Shown piece after piece: positions 30,862 to 39,398 of a DNA stretch of 64,000 nt. Source of the stretch: an uncultured Bradyrhizobium sp. (GTDB lineage Bacteria; Pseudomonadota; Alphaproteobacteria; Rhizobiales; Xanthobacteraceae); contig NZ_CANSMR010000008.1 in NCBI RefSeq assembly GCF_947648125.1, positions 236,509-300,508 of the forward strand, in the 5' to 3' direction. Position 1 is the stretch's first letter. Each line of letters begins with the position of its first letter. The notes below the pieces were generated by a model. The model was not told the DNA's origin. It saw only the letters and a program-made list of their open reading frames with translations, and searched no databases. Both the position numbers and the translations under genes were made by a program.

Positions 30862-32531
30862 TGGCACGACCTGACGAGCTTACCTTTGCACCGCTCGGCG
30901 GCGTCGGCGAGATCGGCATGAATTTGTCGATCTATGGGCTCGGCAACCGCCACCAGCGCTCGTTCCTCGCGGTCGATCTCGGCGTTTCCTTTGGCGACGA
31001 GGAGCATCTGCCGGGCATCGACCTGATCATGCCGGACGTGCGCTTCCTCGAGAAGGAGCGCAACAATCTGATGGGCCTCGTGCTGACGCACGCCCATGAG
31101 GACCATTTCGGCGCGATCATCGATCTCTGGCCGAAGCTCGGCTGCAAGATCTACGCGACCCAGTTCAGCGCGGCGCTGTTCGAGGCCAAATGCGCCGCCG
31201 AGCGCAATCCGCCCAAAATCCCGATCACGGTGATCCCGTCCGGCGGGCGGGTCGATATCGGCCCGTTCAATGTCGAGTTCATCCCGGTCGCGCATTCGAT
31301 TCCGGAATCGCACGCGCTGGCGATCAAGACCGATGTCGGCACCGTGCTGCATACCGGCGACTGGAAGATCGACCCGACCCCGATCATCGGACTGCCGACC
31401 GACGAGCGGCGGCTGCGCGAGCTCGGTGACGAAGGCGTGCTGGCGCTGGTCGGCGATTCCACCAACGCGGTGCGCGACGGGCGCTCGCCCTCGGAGACCG
31501 AGGTCGCCGCCACCATCAAGAAGCTGGTCAAGGCGGCCAAGGGCCGGGTCGCGGTCACGACCTTCGCCTCCAATGTCGCCCGCGTGAGGGCGGTGGCGGA
31601 CGCCGCCAACGCCGCCGATCGGGAGGTGGTCGTGGTCGGCCGCGCCATGGAGCGCGTGGTACAGGTTGCGCGCGAATGCGGCTATCTCGACGGCTCGCAC
31701 AAATTCCGCAGCGCCGACTATTACGGCCATTTCCCGCCCGACAAGGTGCTGGCGCTGTGCACTGGCAGCCAGGGCGAACCCCGCGCCGCGCTGGCGCGGA
31801 TCGCCAACAACGATCACCCGCAGGTGACCCTGAACAGGGGCGACACCGTGATCTTCTCCTCCCGCACCATCCCCGGCAACGAGAAGGCGGTCGGCGGGAT
31901 CATCAACGGGTTGGTGACGCAGGGCGTCGAAATCATCACCGACCGTGAGCATCTGGTGCACGTCTCCGGCCATCCGCGCCGCGACGAGCTGCGCGACATG
32001 ATCTCCTGGGTGCGGCCGCAGCTCCTGATCCCCGTGCATGGCGAGGCGCTGCATCTCGCCGAGCACGCCAAGCTGGCGCGTGCCGCGGGCGTCCCGAAAG
32101 TCCTGACCTGCCGCAACGGCGACCTCGTCAAGCTTGGGCCCGGCGATCCCGGTATCGTGGGCGAAGTGCCGTCGGGGCGGCTCTACAAGGACGGAACCAT
32201 TCTGGAGGACTCCAAGTCGCGCGCCGTGGTCGAGCGGCGCCGGATGGGTTTTGCCGGCTGCGCCTTCGTCGCCATCGCCATGACCGCGCAGGGCGAGATG
32301 ATGGACGATCCCGAGGTTGATCTGGTCGGCATGCCGGAGAACAATGCGGCGGGCGAATTGCTCGACGACATCGTGTTCGATGTCGTGGTATCGACGATCG
32401 AGGGCTTGCCCAAGCCGCGGCGCCGCGATCCGGATGCACTGGGGGAATCGGTGCGCCGCGCGGTGCGGGCCGCGCTGAACGAGCAGTGGGGCAAGAAGCC
32501 GATCTGCGTCGTGCACGTTCTGACGGTCTAA
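30861..32531 (+). CDS. rnj: Ribonuclease J
   Basis: Metallo-beta-lactamase and beta-CASP nuclease of 556 residues with 5'-3' exonuclease and endonuclease roles in rRNA and mRNA processing. Zinc motif THAHEDHFG (H77, H79, D81, H82), then VAHSIPESHAL, TGDWKID and the beta-CASP motifs VGDSTNAVRDG and CTGSQGEPRAAL, with HVSGHPRRDEL near the end. The ATG at 30861 overlaps the birA stop; a TTG one codon earlier is also possible. The length is normal for alphaproteobacteria. Confidence 0.93.
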   Translation: MARPDELTFAPLGGVGEIGMNLSIYGLGNRHQRSFLAVDLGVSFGDEEHLPGIDLIMPDVRFLEKERNNLMGLVLTHAHEDHFGAIIDLWPKLGCKIYATQFSAALFEAKCAAERNPPKIPITVIPSGGRVDIGPFNVEFIPVAHSIPESHALAIKTDVGTVLHTGDWKIDPTPIIGLPTDERRLRELGDEGVLALVGDSTNAVRDGRSPSETEVAATIKKLVKAAKGRVAVTTFASNVARVRAVADAANAADREVVVVGRAMERVVQVARECGYLDGSHKFRSADYYGHFPPDKVLALCTGSQGEPRAALARIANNDHPQVTLNRGDTVIFSSRTIPGNEKAVGGIINGLVTQGVEIITDREHLVHVSGHPRRDELRDMISWVRPQLLIPVHGEALHLAEHAKLARAAGVPKVLTCRNGDLVKLGPGDPGIVGEVPSGRLYKDGTILEDSKSRAVVERRRMGFAGCAFVAIAMTAQGEMMDDPEVDLVGMPENNAAGELLDDIVFDVVVSTIEGLPKPRRRDPDALGESVRRAVRAALNEQWGKKPICVVHVLTV

Positions 32532-32573
32532 CACACGCCTTTAAGGCGTGCGCAACGACAAAGGGAGAGAGAT

Positions 32574-32978
32574 ATGCTGGGCCGCCTCAATCACGTCGCC
32601 ATTGCGGTCAAGGACGCCAGGCAGGCCGCCAAGATCTACGGCTCGGCCTTCAATGCCGAGATTTCCGACGCGGTGCCGCTGCCGGAGCATGGCGTCATCA
32701 CCGTGTTCGTGACGCTGCCGAACACCAAGATCGAGTTCATCGAGCCGCTCGGCGAAGCCTCGCCGATCGCAAAGTTCGTCGAGCGCAACGCCGACGGCGG
32801 CATCCACCATGTCTGCTACGACGTGCCCGACATCATCGCCGCCCGCGACCGTATGATCGCCGAGGGCGCTCGGGTGCTGGGCGACGGCCAGCCGAAGATC
32901 GGCGCGCATGGCAAGCCGGTGCTGTTCTTCCACCCCAAGGACTTTTCCGGCGCCTTGGTCGAGATCGAACAGGCCTGA
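32574..32978 (+). CDS. mce: Methylmalonyl-CoA epimerase
   Basis: 134 residues, glyoxalase/VOC fold. It interconverts the two epimers of methylmalonyl-CoA in propionate catabolism. Metal ligands are visible as His in MLGRLNHVAIAV, His in GGIHHVCYDV, and the C-terminal Glu in SGALVEIEQ. A good ribosome site (AGGGAGAGA) precedes the ATG. The gene lies between the RNase J gene and a DUF1467 gene, all in one direction. Confidence 0.9.
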   Translation: MLGRLNHVAIAVKDARQAAKIYGSAFNAEISDAVPLPEHGVITVFVTLPNTKIEFIEPLGEASPIAKFVERNADGGIHHVCYDVPDIIAARDRMIAEGARVLGDGQPKIGAHGKPVLFFHPKDFSGALVEIEQA

Positions 32979-32984
32979 GGCCAC

Positions 32985-33260
32985 ATGGCGTACCAGATCT
33001 CCACCGGGCTTGCGATCTACTTCGTCCTTTGGTGGCTCGTGCTGTTCCTGACGCTGCCGTTCGGCATACGCAGCCAGCATGAGGACGGCGTTGGCGCGCC
33101 CGGCACCGACCCCGGCGCGCCGATCATGGCGCGCATGGGCCGCAAGCTGTTGTGGACCACGCTGATCTCGGCCGTGATCTTCGCGATCGGCATGTGGGCC
33201 TATTATGCCGGCTATCTCTCGATCGAGCGGCTGTCCAAGCTGATGGGGATGCCGTTCTAA
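32985..33260 (+). CDS. DUF1467 family membrane protein
   Basis: 91 residues with two membrane spans (about 9-25 and 52-75). The pattern WWLVLFLTLPFGIRSQHEDG, with the GAPIMARMGRKLLWTT stretch before the second span, is typical of DUF1467. The family is common downstream of mce in alphaproteobacteria and has no known function. It starts six bases after mce, so it is surely in the same operon. Confidence 0.85.
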   Translation: MAYQISTGLAIYFVLWWLVLFLTLPFGIRSQHEDGVGAPGTDPGAPIMARMGRKLLWTTLISAVIFAIGMWAYYAGYLSIERLSKLMGMPF

Positions 33261-33332
33261 AACCGACCAGGATCTGGTGCCGAATGGAGTGAGGATCAAC
33301 CTCACCCCGGCGATGCGGAGGAGGCGACCACG

Positions 33333-34637
33333 ATGAACCTGCAGGCCCAGCCAGGCTCCGGGCAGAACGCCTATCGAATCCTGCGGGAAGCCGATCTGCG
33401 CGACTATCTCGCGAGCCTTCCCACCATCGTTAACCAGCTTGGCGGGGCGCCGGCCGACTGGTCGATCAGCGAGGTCGGTGACGGCAATCTCAACCTCGTC
33501 TTCATCGTCAAGGGCAGCAGCGGCGGCATTGCCGTCAAGCAGGCGCTGCCCTATGTGCGGCTGGTCGGCGAGAGCTGGCCGCTGCCGTTGTCGCGAGCCC
33601 ATTACGAGCATCTGGCGCTGGTGCATCAGGCACGGCTGGCGCCGAACCTCGTGCCGGCAGTGCTGCATCATGATGCGCCGCTCGCGCTCACCGCGATGGA
33701 GCTGCTCGAGTCACACATCATCATGCGCAAGGGCCTGATCGGCGCCACGCGCTATCCGCACTTTGTCGAGGATATCTCGACCTTCCTGGCGCAGACGCTG
33801 TTCTTCACGTCCGACCTGGCGCTGTCGGCCGCGGAGAAGAAGCAGGGCATCGCCGATTTCGCCGGCAACCACGCGCTCTGCAAGATCACCGAGGATCTGA
33901 TCTTCACCGACCCCTATCGCATCGCCGAGCAGAACCGCTGGACCGCGCCGTATCTCGACGCAACGGCGGCAGCGTTCCGCGAGGATCTCGACCTGCATGT
34001 CGCGATCTCCAGGCTCAAGTTGAAGTTCATGGCGAGCCCGGAGGCGCTGCTGCACGGCGACCTGCACACCGGCTCGATCATGGTCACCGACAGCGAGACC
34101 AGGGTGATCGACCCCGAATTCGCCTTCTATGGCCCGATGGGTTTCGACATCGGCGCCGTCATCGGCAATCTCCTGATGGCCTATCTGGCCTCCGCCGGTC
34201 ATGAGCGCACGCCGGGCGAGCGCGCCTCATTCGAGGCCTGGCTATTGGAATCCATCGAGGGCGTCTGGAGCGAATTTTCGCGTAAGTTTCTCGAGCTGTG
34301 GCGCAGCGAGGCGAAGGGCGATGGCTATCCGGTGTCGCTGTTCGCAGGCGAGGCGGGCGCCGCGCGGCTGGAGGCGGAACGGCAGGCCTACATGGCGCGG
34401 CTGTTCCAGGACACGGTCGGCTTTGCCGCGGCCAAGACCATCCGGCGCATCCTCGGCCTCGCCCACAACATCGATTTCGAGTGGATCGCGGACGAGAAGC
34501 AGCGCGCGATCTGCGAGGCGCGGGCCCTCAAGCTCGCGCGCAACATGATGCTGGAAGCGACGTCCTACACGACGATCGGCACCGTCACCTACGCTGCGCG
34601 CGAGCTGCGTCACTGGCAGCCGGATTTTGCGAGGTGA
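33333..34637 (+). CDS. mtnK: 5-methylthioribose kinase
   Basis: Phosphorylates methylthioribose in methionine salvage. 434 residues with a choline-kinase-like fold: glycine-loop region EVGDGNLNLVFIVKG, catalytic loop LLHGDLHTGSIMV, and the metal-binding VIDPEFAFYGPMGFDIG, all standard for MtnK. A strong GGAGGAGG ribosome site lies upstream. MtnK usually works with MtnA (methylthioribose-1-phosphate isomerase), which is often adjacent. Here neither flank holds mtnA, so the partner must be elsewhere. Confidence 0.92.
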   Translation: MNLQAQPGSGQNAYRILREADLRDYLASLPTIVNQLGGAPADWSISEVGDGNLNLVFIVKGSSGGIAVKQALPYVRLVGESWPLPLSRAHYEHLALVHQARLAPNLVPAVLHHDAPLALTAMELLESHIIMRKGLIGATRYPHFVEDISTFLAQTLFFTSDLALSAAEKKQGIADFAGNHALCKITEDLIFTDPYRIAEQNRWTAPYLDATAAAFREDLDLHVAISRLKLKFMASPEALLHGDLHTGSIMVTDSETRVIDPEFAFYGPMGFDIGAVIGNLLMAYLASAGHERTPGERASFEAWLLESIEGVWSEFSRKFLELWRSEAKGDGYPVSLFAGEAGAARLEAERQAYMARLFQDTVGFAAAKTIRRILGLAHNIDFEWIADEKQRAICEARALKLARNMMLEATSYTTIGTVTYAARELRHWQPDFAR

Positions 34638-34804
34638 TCTGGTCAGCATCGATCGTCGTGTACGGCAAGGATCGGCAGGGATTGTTTGGCAGGCCGTCTG
34701 CGGATCATGAGGTGCTGTCCCTGACGGTCGCGGTGTCGTTGGTACCTTGTCATCCCTCGAGTGCCTACAGCTCAGGAACGACGATCCAGCCGCCGCGGCA
34801 TGAA

Positions 34805-35143
34805 CTAGCTTTCGGCCGGACGCACGAAACAGAGAATGCCGGCCTCAGGCGTGAAACAGACCACGGCGCGGTTCGTCGGGTTGTCGGTTCTGTCGATGAT
34901 CCTGTTCGGTGGGACCCGCAGCCAGAATGGCGCCGACAACTTCCAGCGACCATCGATTAGGACTTCGTAGCCGTCTCGGTCCTGTCGGAACTCTACCGTC
35001 CGGCAATCCGCAATCGAGCAGCACGACGCACCGGTGCCTGGTTGCTTGAGGCTCTCAAACCATGGGGCAAGCGCAGGATTTGGGTTATCGGGCGGTGCTG
35101 CTACCGCGGCCTGACTTAGGGCAAGCCCGGCCGCGACCGCCAT
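34805..35143 (-). CDS. Secreted Cys-containing hypothetical protein (112 aa)
   Basis: Signal-peptide N-terminus (MAVAAGLALSQAAVA, mature from about APPDNPN). Then come FESLKQPGTGASCCSIADCR and a short beta-rich domain with WKLSAPFWLRVPPNRII and AVVCFTPEAGILCFVRP. The Cys-Cys...Cys and C-terminal pair of Cys suggest disulfides in the periplasm. I recall similar small secreted proteins as frequent hypotheticals in Rhizobiales. The ATG at 35143 gives a clean signal peptide; longer starts exist up to 35335. Confidence 0.65.
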   Translation of the reverse strand: MAVAAGLALSQAAVAAPPDNPNPALAPWFESLKQPGTGASCCSIADCRTVEFRQDRDGYEVLIDGRWKLSAPFWLRVPPNRIIDRTDNPTNRAVVCFTPEAGILCFVRPAES

Positions 35144-35527
35144 TTTCCAGCCGATCCTCTCACGGTGTGCCCTCGACGCTGACAAAGGCGAGCCCTCCGC
35201 TGCCCACCAGAGGTTAGCGAATATTTGGGCCATTGCCACGGCGCGTGAGTACGGAATTAACCATGAGCGAGCGGATGCGAGCGATGAGGGGCACAACTTC
35301 GGCTCCTGACCTGGAGCGAACATCAGAGCTCCCATCGCTGGTGAAAATCACCGAAGGTGGCGGCACGCTGCTAGCGATCGCGCGTTGCGCTCGAGCAACA
35401 CCCTTTGGAAAAGCGTAGGGCCAACGGCTTCCGCCCATTGCGCGTTTCCATTTTGATCCAAATGATCGACCCCGTCGCGTGCTTGGCTGTGCAACAGGGC
35501 TCGGATCGGGCCTTTGGAGGCTACGGG
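35144..35527. other. Intergenic stretch without recognisable gene
   Basis: About 380 bases lie between the divergent secreted-protein and M15-like peptidase genes. Open frames here are short and have shadow-like composition. I see no terminator, tRNA or repeat. It must contain both promoters, but I cannot place them with confidence. Confidence 0.5.
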
Positions 35528-36766
35528 ATGATGAACCCGCGGCGAATTGCGACGGTGACGCCTGAGCTGTGCGGGGCGGTCGTTCTCGCAGGTTGGCTCG
35601 CTGCTGTCTGGCTTGCTGGCTTTGCCGGCACGGGGAACATTGGAGCAGTGCCCATCGAGGGCCTCGCACCATCTCTCGCCGCCAATGCCGAACTGGCCGA
35701 TACGCCACAGACACCTGCCGTCAGCAACGTCGCCAACGTGAACGCTGAGGTGACGATGGCTGCCGAACCCGTGACGGAGCCGGCCTTTACGACGGCCACC
35801 CTGCAGGCAGACGTCACGGGCAACGCTGTCGCTAACGTCGACGCGGCGATGGCGGTTGAATCGATGCCGGCGACGGCCCCTGATGCGACGGCGACCTCGA
35901 GCGAGCCGAAATCGATTGTCGTGGCGGCGTTGCCGGAACCGTCGCAGACCTTGCCGGTCGAAACATCGCCGGTGCAAACGGCGACAGCGAGCACGCCTCC
36001 AGTGTCGAGCGACACCAAGGAGGCCGCGAGACCCCTGGATATTTTCGAAGAGTGCCTCGTCGTTGATGTGTGCATCGACCGGTACCTGTGGGCCCTCTAC
36101 GAGCGGACGCCCAAGGAAGACACCATCAGCGTACAAGAGCAGCGGAAAGTAACGGTCAAAAGGAAGCGCAAGACGGTGACCGTCACCAGGACGTTCAGCA
36201 GGCGCGTCGATAACGATTTCACGTGGAAGGATCCGAAGGCGGCGGAAAGAATGGGCATGCCGATGATCGACTACGTGATTGGAGGGGTGGATCGGGGCTT
36301 CAAGCTCAAGCTCTTTCATGCGCTCTACGCGGCGGAGCAGGCCGGGTTGTCGCCCGGGATAACCAGCGCGTTCCGCGATGACTACCGTCAATCGATCGCG
36401 AGCGGCCTGAAGGCGGCGTCCGACAAGTCATACCATGGAGGGAGCTTCCGCGGTGGCTACGGCCACGGGCTTGCCGCTGATATCGTGAGCGTCAAAGGCG
36501 CGACGCGCGCGGAGCGTTGGGTTTCCACTGAGGCCCTTTGGAAATGGATCGATGCACGCGGATCGGATTTTGGAATCGGACGACCGTATCTCGATCGAGA
36601 TCCACCGCATGTCGCGCCGATAGACGGCAAGGAATACGCCGCTCACCGCGGCGGGACGAAAGCGCAACACGCGGAAGCGGATATCAAGAAGCGCAACCGG
36701 GGCGCTCTGCAGGTCGCGGCGAAACGATCAAAAACCGCGAAAGCGTCGAAGGGGAGAACGATCTGA
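35528..36766 (+). CDS. M15 (VanY-like) peptidase domain protein
   Basis: 412 residues. One N-terminal membrane span (about 15-33), then some 130 residues of low-complexity Ala/Thr/Pro linker, then a C-terminal domain. That domain has SAFRDDYRQSIASGLKAA, GYGHGLAADIVSV and DRDPPHVAPIDG. The H-G-x-A-x-D and D-x2-H-V pattern matches the zinc site of M15 D,D-carboxypeptidases and endopeptidases. It would act on peptidoglycan from the inner membrane. GGAGG lies just upstream of the ATG at 35528. The tail is Lys-rich. It is followed by an aspartokinase gene on the same strand. Confidence 0.75.
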   Translation: MMNPRRIATVTPELCGAVVLAGWLAAVWLAGFAGTGNIGAVPIEGLAPSLAANAELADTPQTPAVSNVANVNAEVTMAAEPVTEPAFTTATLQADVTGNAVANVDAAMAVESMPATAPDATATSSEPKSIVVAALPEPSQTLPVETSPVQTATASTPPVSSDTKEAARPLDIFEECLVVDVCIDRYLWALYERTPKEDTISVQEQRKVTVKRKRKTVTVTRTFSRRVDNDFTWKDPKAAERMGMPMIDYVIGGVDRGFKLKLFHALYAAEQAGLSPGITSAFRDDYRQSIASGLKAASDKSYHGGSFRGGYGHGLAADIVSVKGATRAERWVSTEALWKWIDARGSDFGIGRPYLDRDPPHVAPIDGKEYAAHRGGTKAQHAEADIKKRNRGALQVAAKRSKTAKASKGRTI

Positions 36767-36805
36767 TCCGGTTCAGCTGCGCCTTTCAACACGACGCGGG
36801 CAAGA

Positions 36806-37999
36806 ATGCCTAGCAATCCCATCATCGTACAAAAATATGGCGGCGCCTGCCTCGAAACACCGGCAAGAATCCGCGCAGTGGCGAGCAGTGTCGCTGATTT
36901 GCATGGCCGTGGTCATCGTGTCGTGGCGATCGTTTCAGCGATGGGCAAGACCACCGACGAACTCGTCAGGATGGCCTATCAGATCAGCCCGCATCCCAAT
37001 CGCCGCGAACTCGATATGTTATTGACCACCGGCGAGCGCATCAGCATGTCCTTGATGAGCATGGCGCTGTCTGATCTAGGCGTGCCGGCGATCAGCTTTA
37101 CCGGCAGTCAGGCCGGTGTGATGACCGACGGATCCCATTCATCCGCACGCATTTTGGATGTGCGGCCCATTCGTGTGCGCGAAGAGCTTGATCGCGGACG
37201 CATCGTGGTCCTGGCGGGCTTCCAGGGCGTGGATCCGCTGACCAAGGAAATCACGACGCTTGGCCGGGGTGGCAGCGATACCACTGCGGTCGCCATGGCT
37301 GCGGCGCTGAAGGCGGAGTGCTGCGAGATTATCAAGGAAGTCGACGGAGTGTGCTCGGCTGATCCTCGCATCGTCGCGGATGCAAAACCCTTGCGTCAGC
37401 TGGATTTCGCATGCCTATCCGAAATGTGTTTCTGGGGCGCAAAAGTCCTGCATTTCCGCAGCGTGGAGCTGGCCCACAGCCAAAACGTGCCTCTGGTCTT
37501 GAGAAAGTGGGGCGGCGCTCGACACAGCACGCAAGTGATGAAGGAGGTCGCGGATATGGAGAACGGAAAAGTCCTGGCCGTCAACTCAATGGCTCGCATT
37601 GAGCACGTGGAGATCGATTCGGCGAACCTCAATCAAGGCTTTGAGAAGTTCGCGCAGCATCTCATGCAAAATGGCTTGCCTTGGCCGCAAGTCCTAGCCT
37701 CGGCTTTCACCGCCGACAAAACCCGCATCATGATGACTTGCGATTCGGAGACACTCGACGCGTTGCTGCGTACACTGGAAGGGAGCAAAGACCTGCGCAA
37801 GCAGCGCGAGACTCTGAGTTCGGTGAGCGTCACTTGCCTCGGCGGCATTTCTCCAAACCTGCCATACAAGGCGGTTCAGACTCTGCAACATCACGGGGTC
37901 ATCGCCGACAAGTATGTCTTGTCATCGCATTCGGTAAGTTTCTTTGTTCCGGTGGAAAGCCGTGAGGCTGCGGTCAGGGCTTTGCATTCGCTGATCTAG
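36806..37999 (+). CDS. Aspartokinase paralogue
   Basis: 397 residues. The kinase domain has KYGGACL at residues 10-16 (the usual form is KFGGTSV), [32 protein letters not shown] and [14 protein letters not shown]. The C-terminal half has two ACT-like regulatory domains. ATP- and aspartate-binding segments are intact, so it is probably active. The altered N-terminal loop and its setting, next to an M15-like peptidase and far from threonine, lysine or methionine genes, argue for a second, specialised enzyme rather than the housekeeping lysC. The product pathway is unknown. Confidence 0.8.
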   Translation: MPSNPIIVQKYGGACLETPARIRAVASSVADLHGRGHRVVAIVSAMGKTTDELVRMAYQISPHPNRRELDMLLTTGERISMSLMSMALSDLGVPAISFTGSQAGVMTDGSHSSARILDVRPIRVREELDRGRIVVLAGFQGVDPLTKEITTLGRGGSDTTAVAMAAALKAECCEIIKEVDGVCSADPRIVADAKPLRQLDFACLSEMCFWGAKVLHFRSVELAHSQNVPLVLRKWGGARHSTQVMKEVADMENGKVLAVNSMARIEHVEIDSANLNQGFEKFAQHLMQNGLPWPQVLASAFTADKTRIMMTCDSETLDALLRTLEGSKDLRKQRETLSSVSVTCLGGISPNLPYKAVQTLQHHGVIADKYVLSSHSVSFFVPVESREAAVRALHSLI

Positions 38000-38148
38000 C
38001 ACTGCGAATTCGCGATGGCACGGATGAATGATCGTGCACACGGTGTCGGCGCGATTTGCGATCGCCGCCCATGCCACTGAGTTGCCCGACGGCGCAAGCT
38101 CGGGCGAAACGTGCCGCGAGAACGCGAAGCAGCGTCCCCATACTCATC

Positions 38149-38270
38149 GTCGTCCTGGCGAAAGCCAGGACCCATTACCCCAAATGATCGTTGTTGTGCG
38201 ACGCTGGAACGACGAATCCCATTCACAATTCCTGCTGCGGAGTATGGGTCCTGGCTTTCGCCAGGACGAC
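38149..38270. repeat. Palindromic repeat element (about 122 bp)
   Basis: The left arm GTCGTCCTGGCGAAAGCCAG (from 38149) is repeated in inverted form at the right end (38244-38270). Each arm is itself a hairpin, GTCCTGGC-GAAA-GCCAGGAC. The whole is a non-coding palindromic unit between the convergent aspartokinase and ABC permease genes. I associate this sequence with a dispersed Bradyrhizobium intergenic repeat, from memory. The rest of the 352-base gap (38000-38351) holds nothing I can name. Confidence 0.75.
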
Positions 38271-38351
38271 AGCTGAGGAGATGCCGCGATTTCGACAGCT
38301 GGAGAGGACGGGCGCTTCCATCACCATCATTCTGAGCTGGCCTCAGCACGC

Positions 38352-39389
38352 TCACTCCGCCGCCTGCTCCCGCAGCCGCTGGGCGTAGACGTTGATGATC
38401 AGCGCGGCGAGCAGGATCAGGCCGCGGATCAGGATCTTCAGGAAGCTGTCGATATTGACGTGGTCGAGGCCGTTGTTGAGCACGCCGAGCACGAACAGGC
38501 CGACGATGGTGTTGCCGATGCCGCCGCGGCCGCCGAACAGGCTGGTGCCGCCGACCACCACGGCCGCGATCGAGTCCAGCAGATAGGTGTCGAACTCGTT
38601 CTGCTGCGCGCTGCCGAAATGCGCGACGCCGAGCATGCCGCCGATCCCCGAGCAGACCGCCGAGATCACCATGACGCTGCCGAGGATGAGCTTGACGTTG
38701 AGGCCGGCGAATTCCGCCGCCTCGCGGTTGCCGCCGACCATGTAGACGTAGCGCCCGAACCGCGTGTAGGTCAGCACCAGATGGCCGCCGAGCAGCATCA
38801 CCGCGGCGACGATCACGATCCACGGGATGCCGCCGATCGAGCCCGAGCCGAGCGTCGTGATCAGGGGCGGCACCTTGTAGGCGATCTGGCCGCGCACCAG
38901 GAGTGCCGAGACGCCCGCCGCGATCTGCATCATGGCCAGTGTCATGATGAAGGAGGGGATGCCGATCATGGTCAGCCCCAGTGCGTTGACGAGGCCAAGC
39001 AGCGCGCACAGCGCCAGCGCCAGCAGGATCGCAGCAAAACCCGGCATCGGGACATTGGCGATGTTGACGTAGGACTCCTGCAGCGTAAAGTACGCCACCG
39101 CAATGCCGGTGACGTTGGCGATGCTGGCGATCGAGAGGTCGATCTCCGCGCACAGGATCACGAAGGTGAGGCCGACGGCGATGATGCCGGTGACCGACAC
39201 TTGGGTCAGGATGTTGCCGAGATTGTCGATGGTCGCAAACGACGGGCTTGCTATCGCGAAGAAGCCGCTGAGGAAGATCAGCGTCAGGAACGGAGCGATG
39301 TTGCGCATCTGCGAGCGCAGGAACGGCGCCAGCCCGCGCGGCCGCTTGTGATCGGCTGGGCTCGTCGCGCTGTCACTGCTCGCCATCAT
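38352..39389 (-). CDS. Sugar ABC transporter permease (RbsC type)
   Basis: 345 residues, eight to ten spans. Family features: AEIDLSIASIANVTG in the second-third span region, and YTRFGRYVYMVGGNREAAEFAGLNV, which is the EAA-like coupling loop contacting the ATPase. GGTSLFGGRGGIGNTIVG follows. Third gene of an importer operon read on the minus strand: binding protein, ATPase, permease. Nine bases separate it from the ATPase. The substrate is probably a sugar or polyol, but this is not specified by the sequence. Confidence 0.9.
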   Translation of the reverse strand: MMASSDSATSPADHKRPRGLAPFLRSQMRNIAPFLTLIFLSGFFAIASPSFATIDNLGNILTQVSVTGIIAVGLTFVILCAEIDLSIASIANVTGIAVAYFTLQESYVNIANVPMPGFAAILLALALCALLGLVNALGLTMIGIPSFIMTLAMMQIAAGVSALLVRGQIAYKVPPLITTLGSGSIGGIPWIVIVAAVMLLGGHLVLTYTRFGRYVYMVGGNREAAEFAGLNVKLILGSVMVISAVCSGIGGMLGVAHFGSAQQNEFDTYLLDSIAAVVVGGTSLFGGRGGIGNTIVGLFVLGVLNNGLDHVNIDSFLKILIRGLILLAALIINVYAQRLREQAAE

Positions 39390-39398
39390 CTCACTCCA

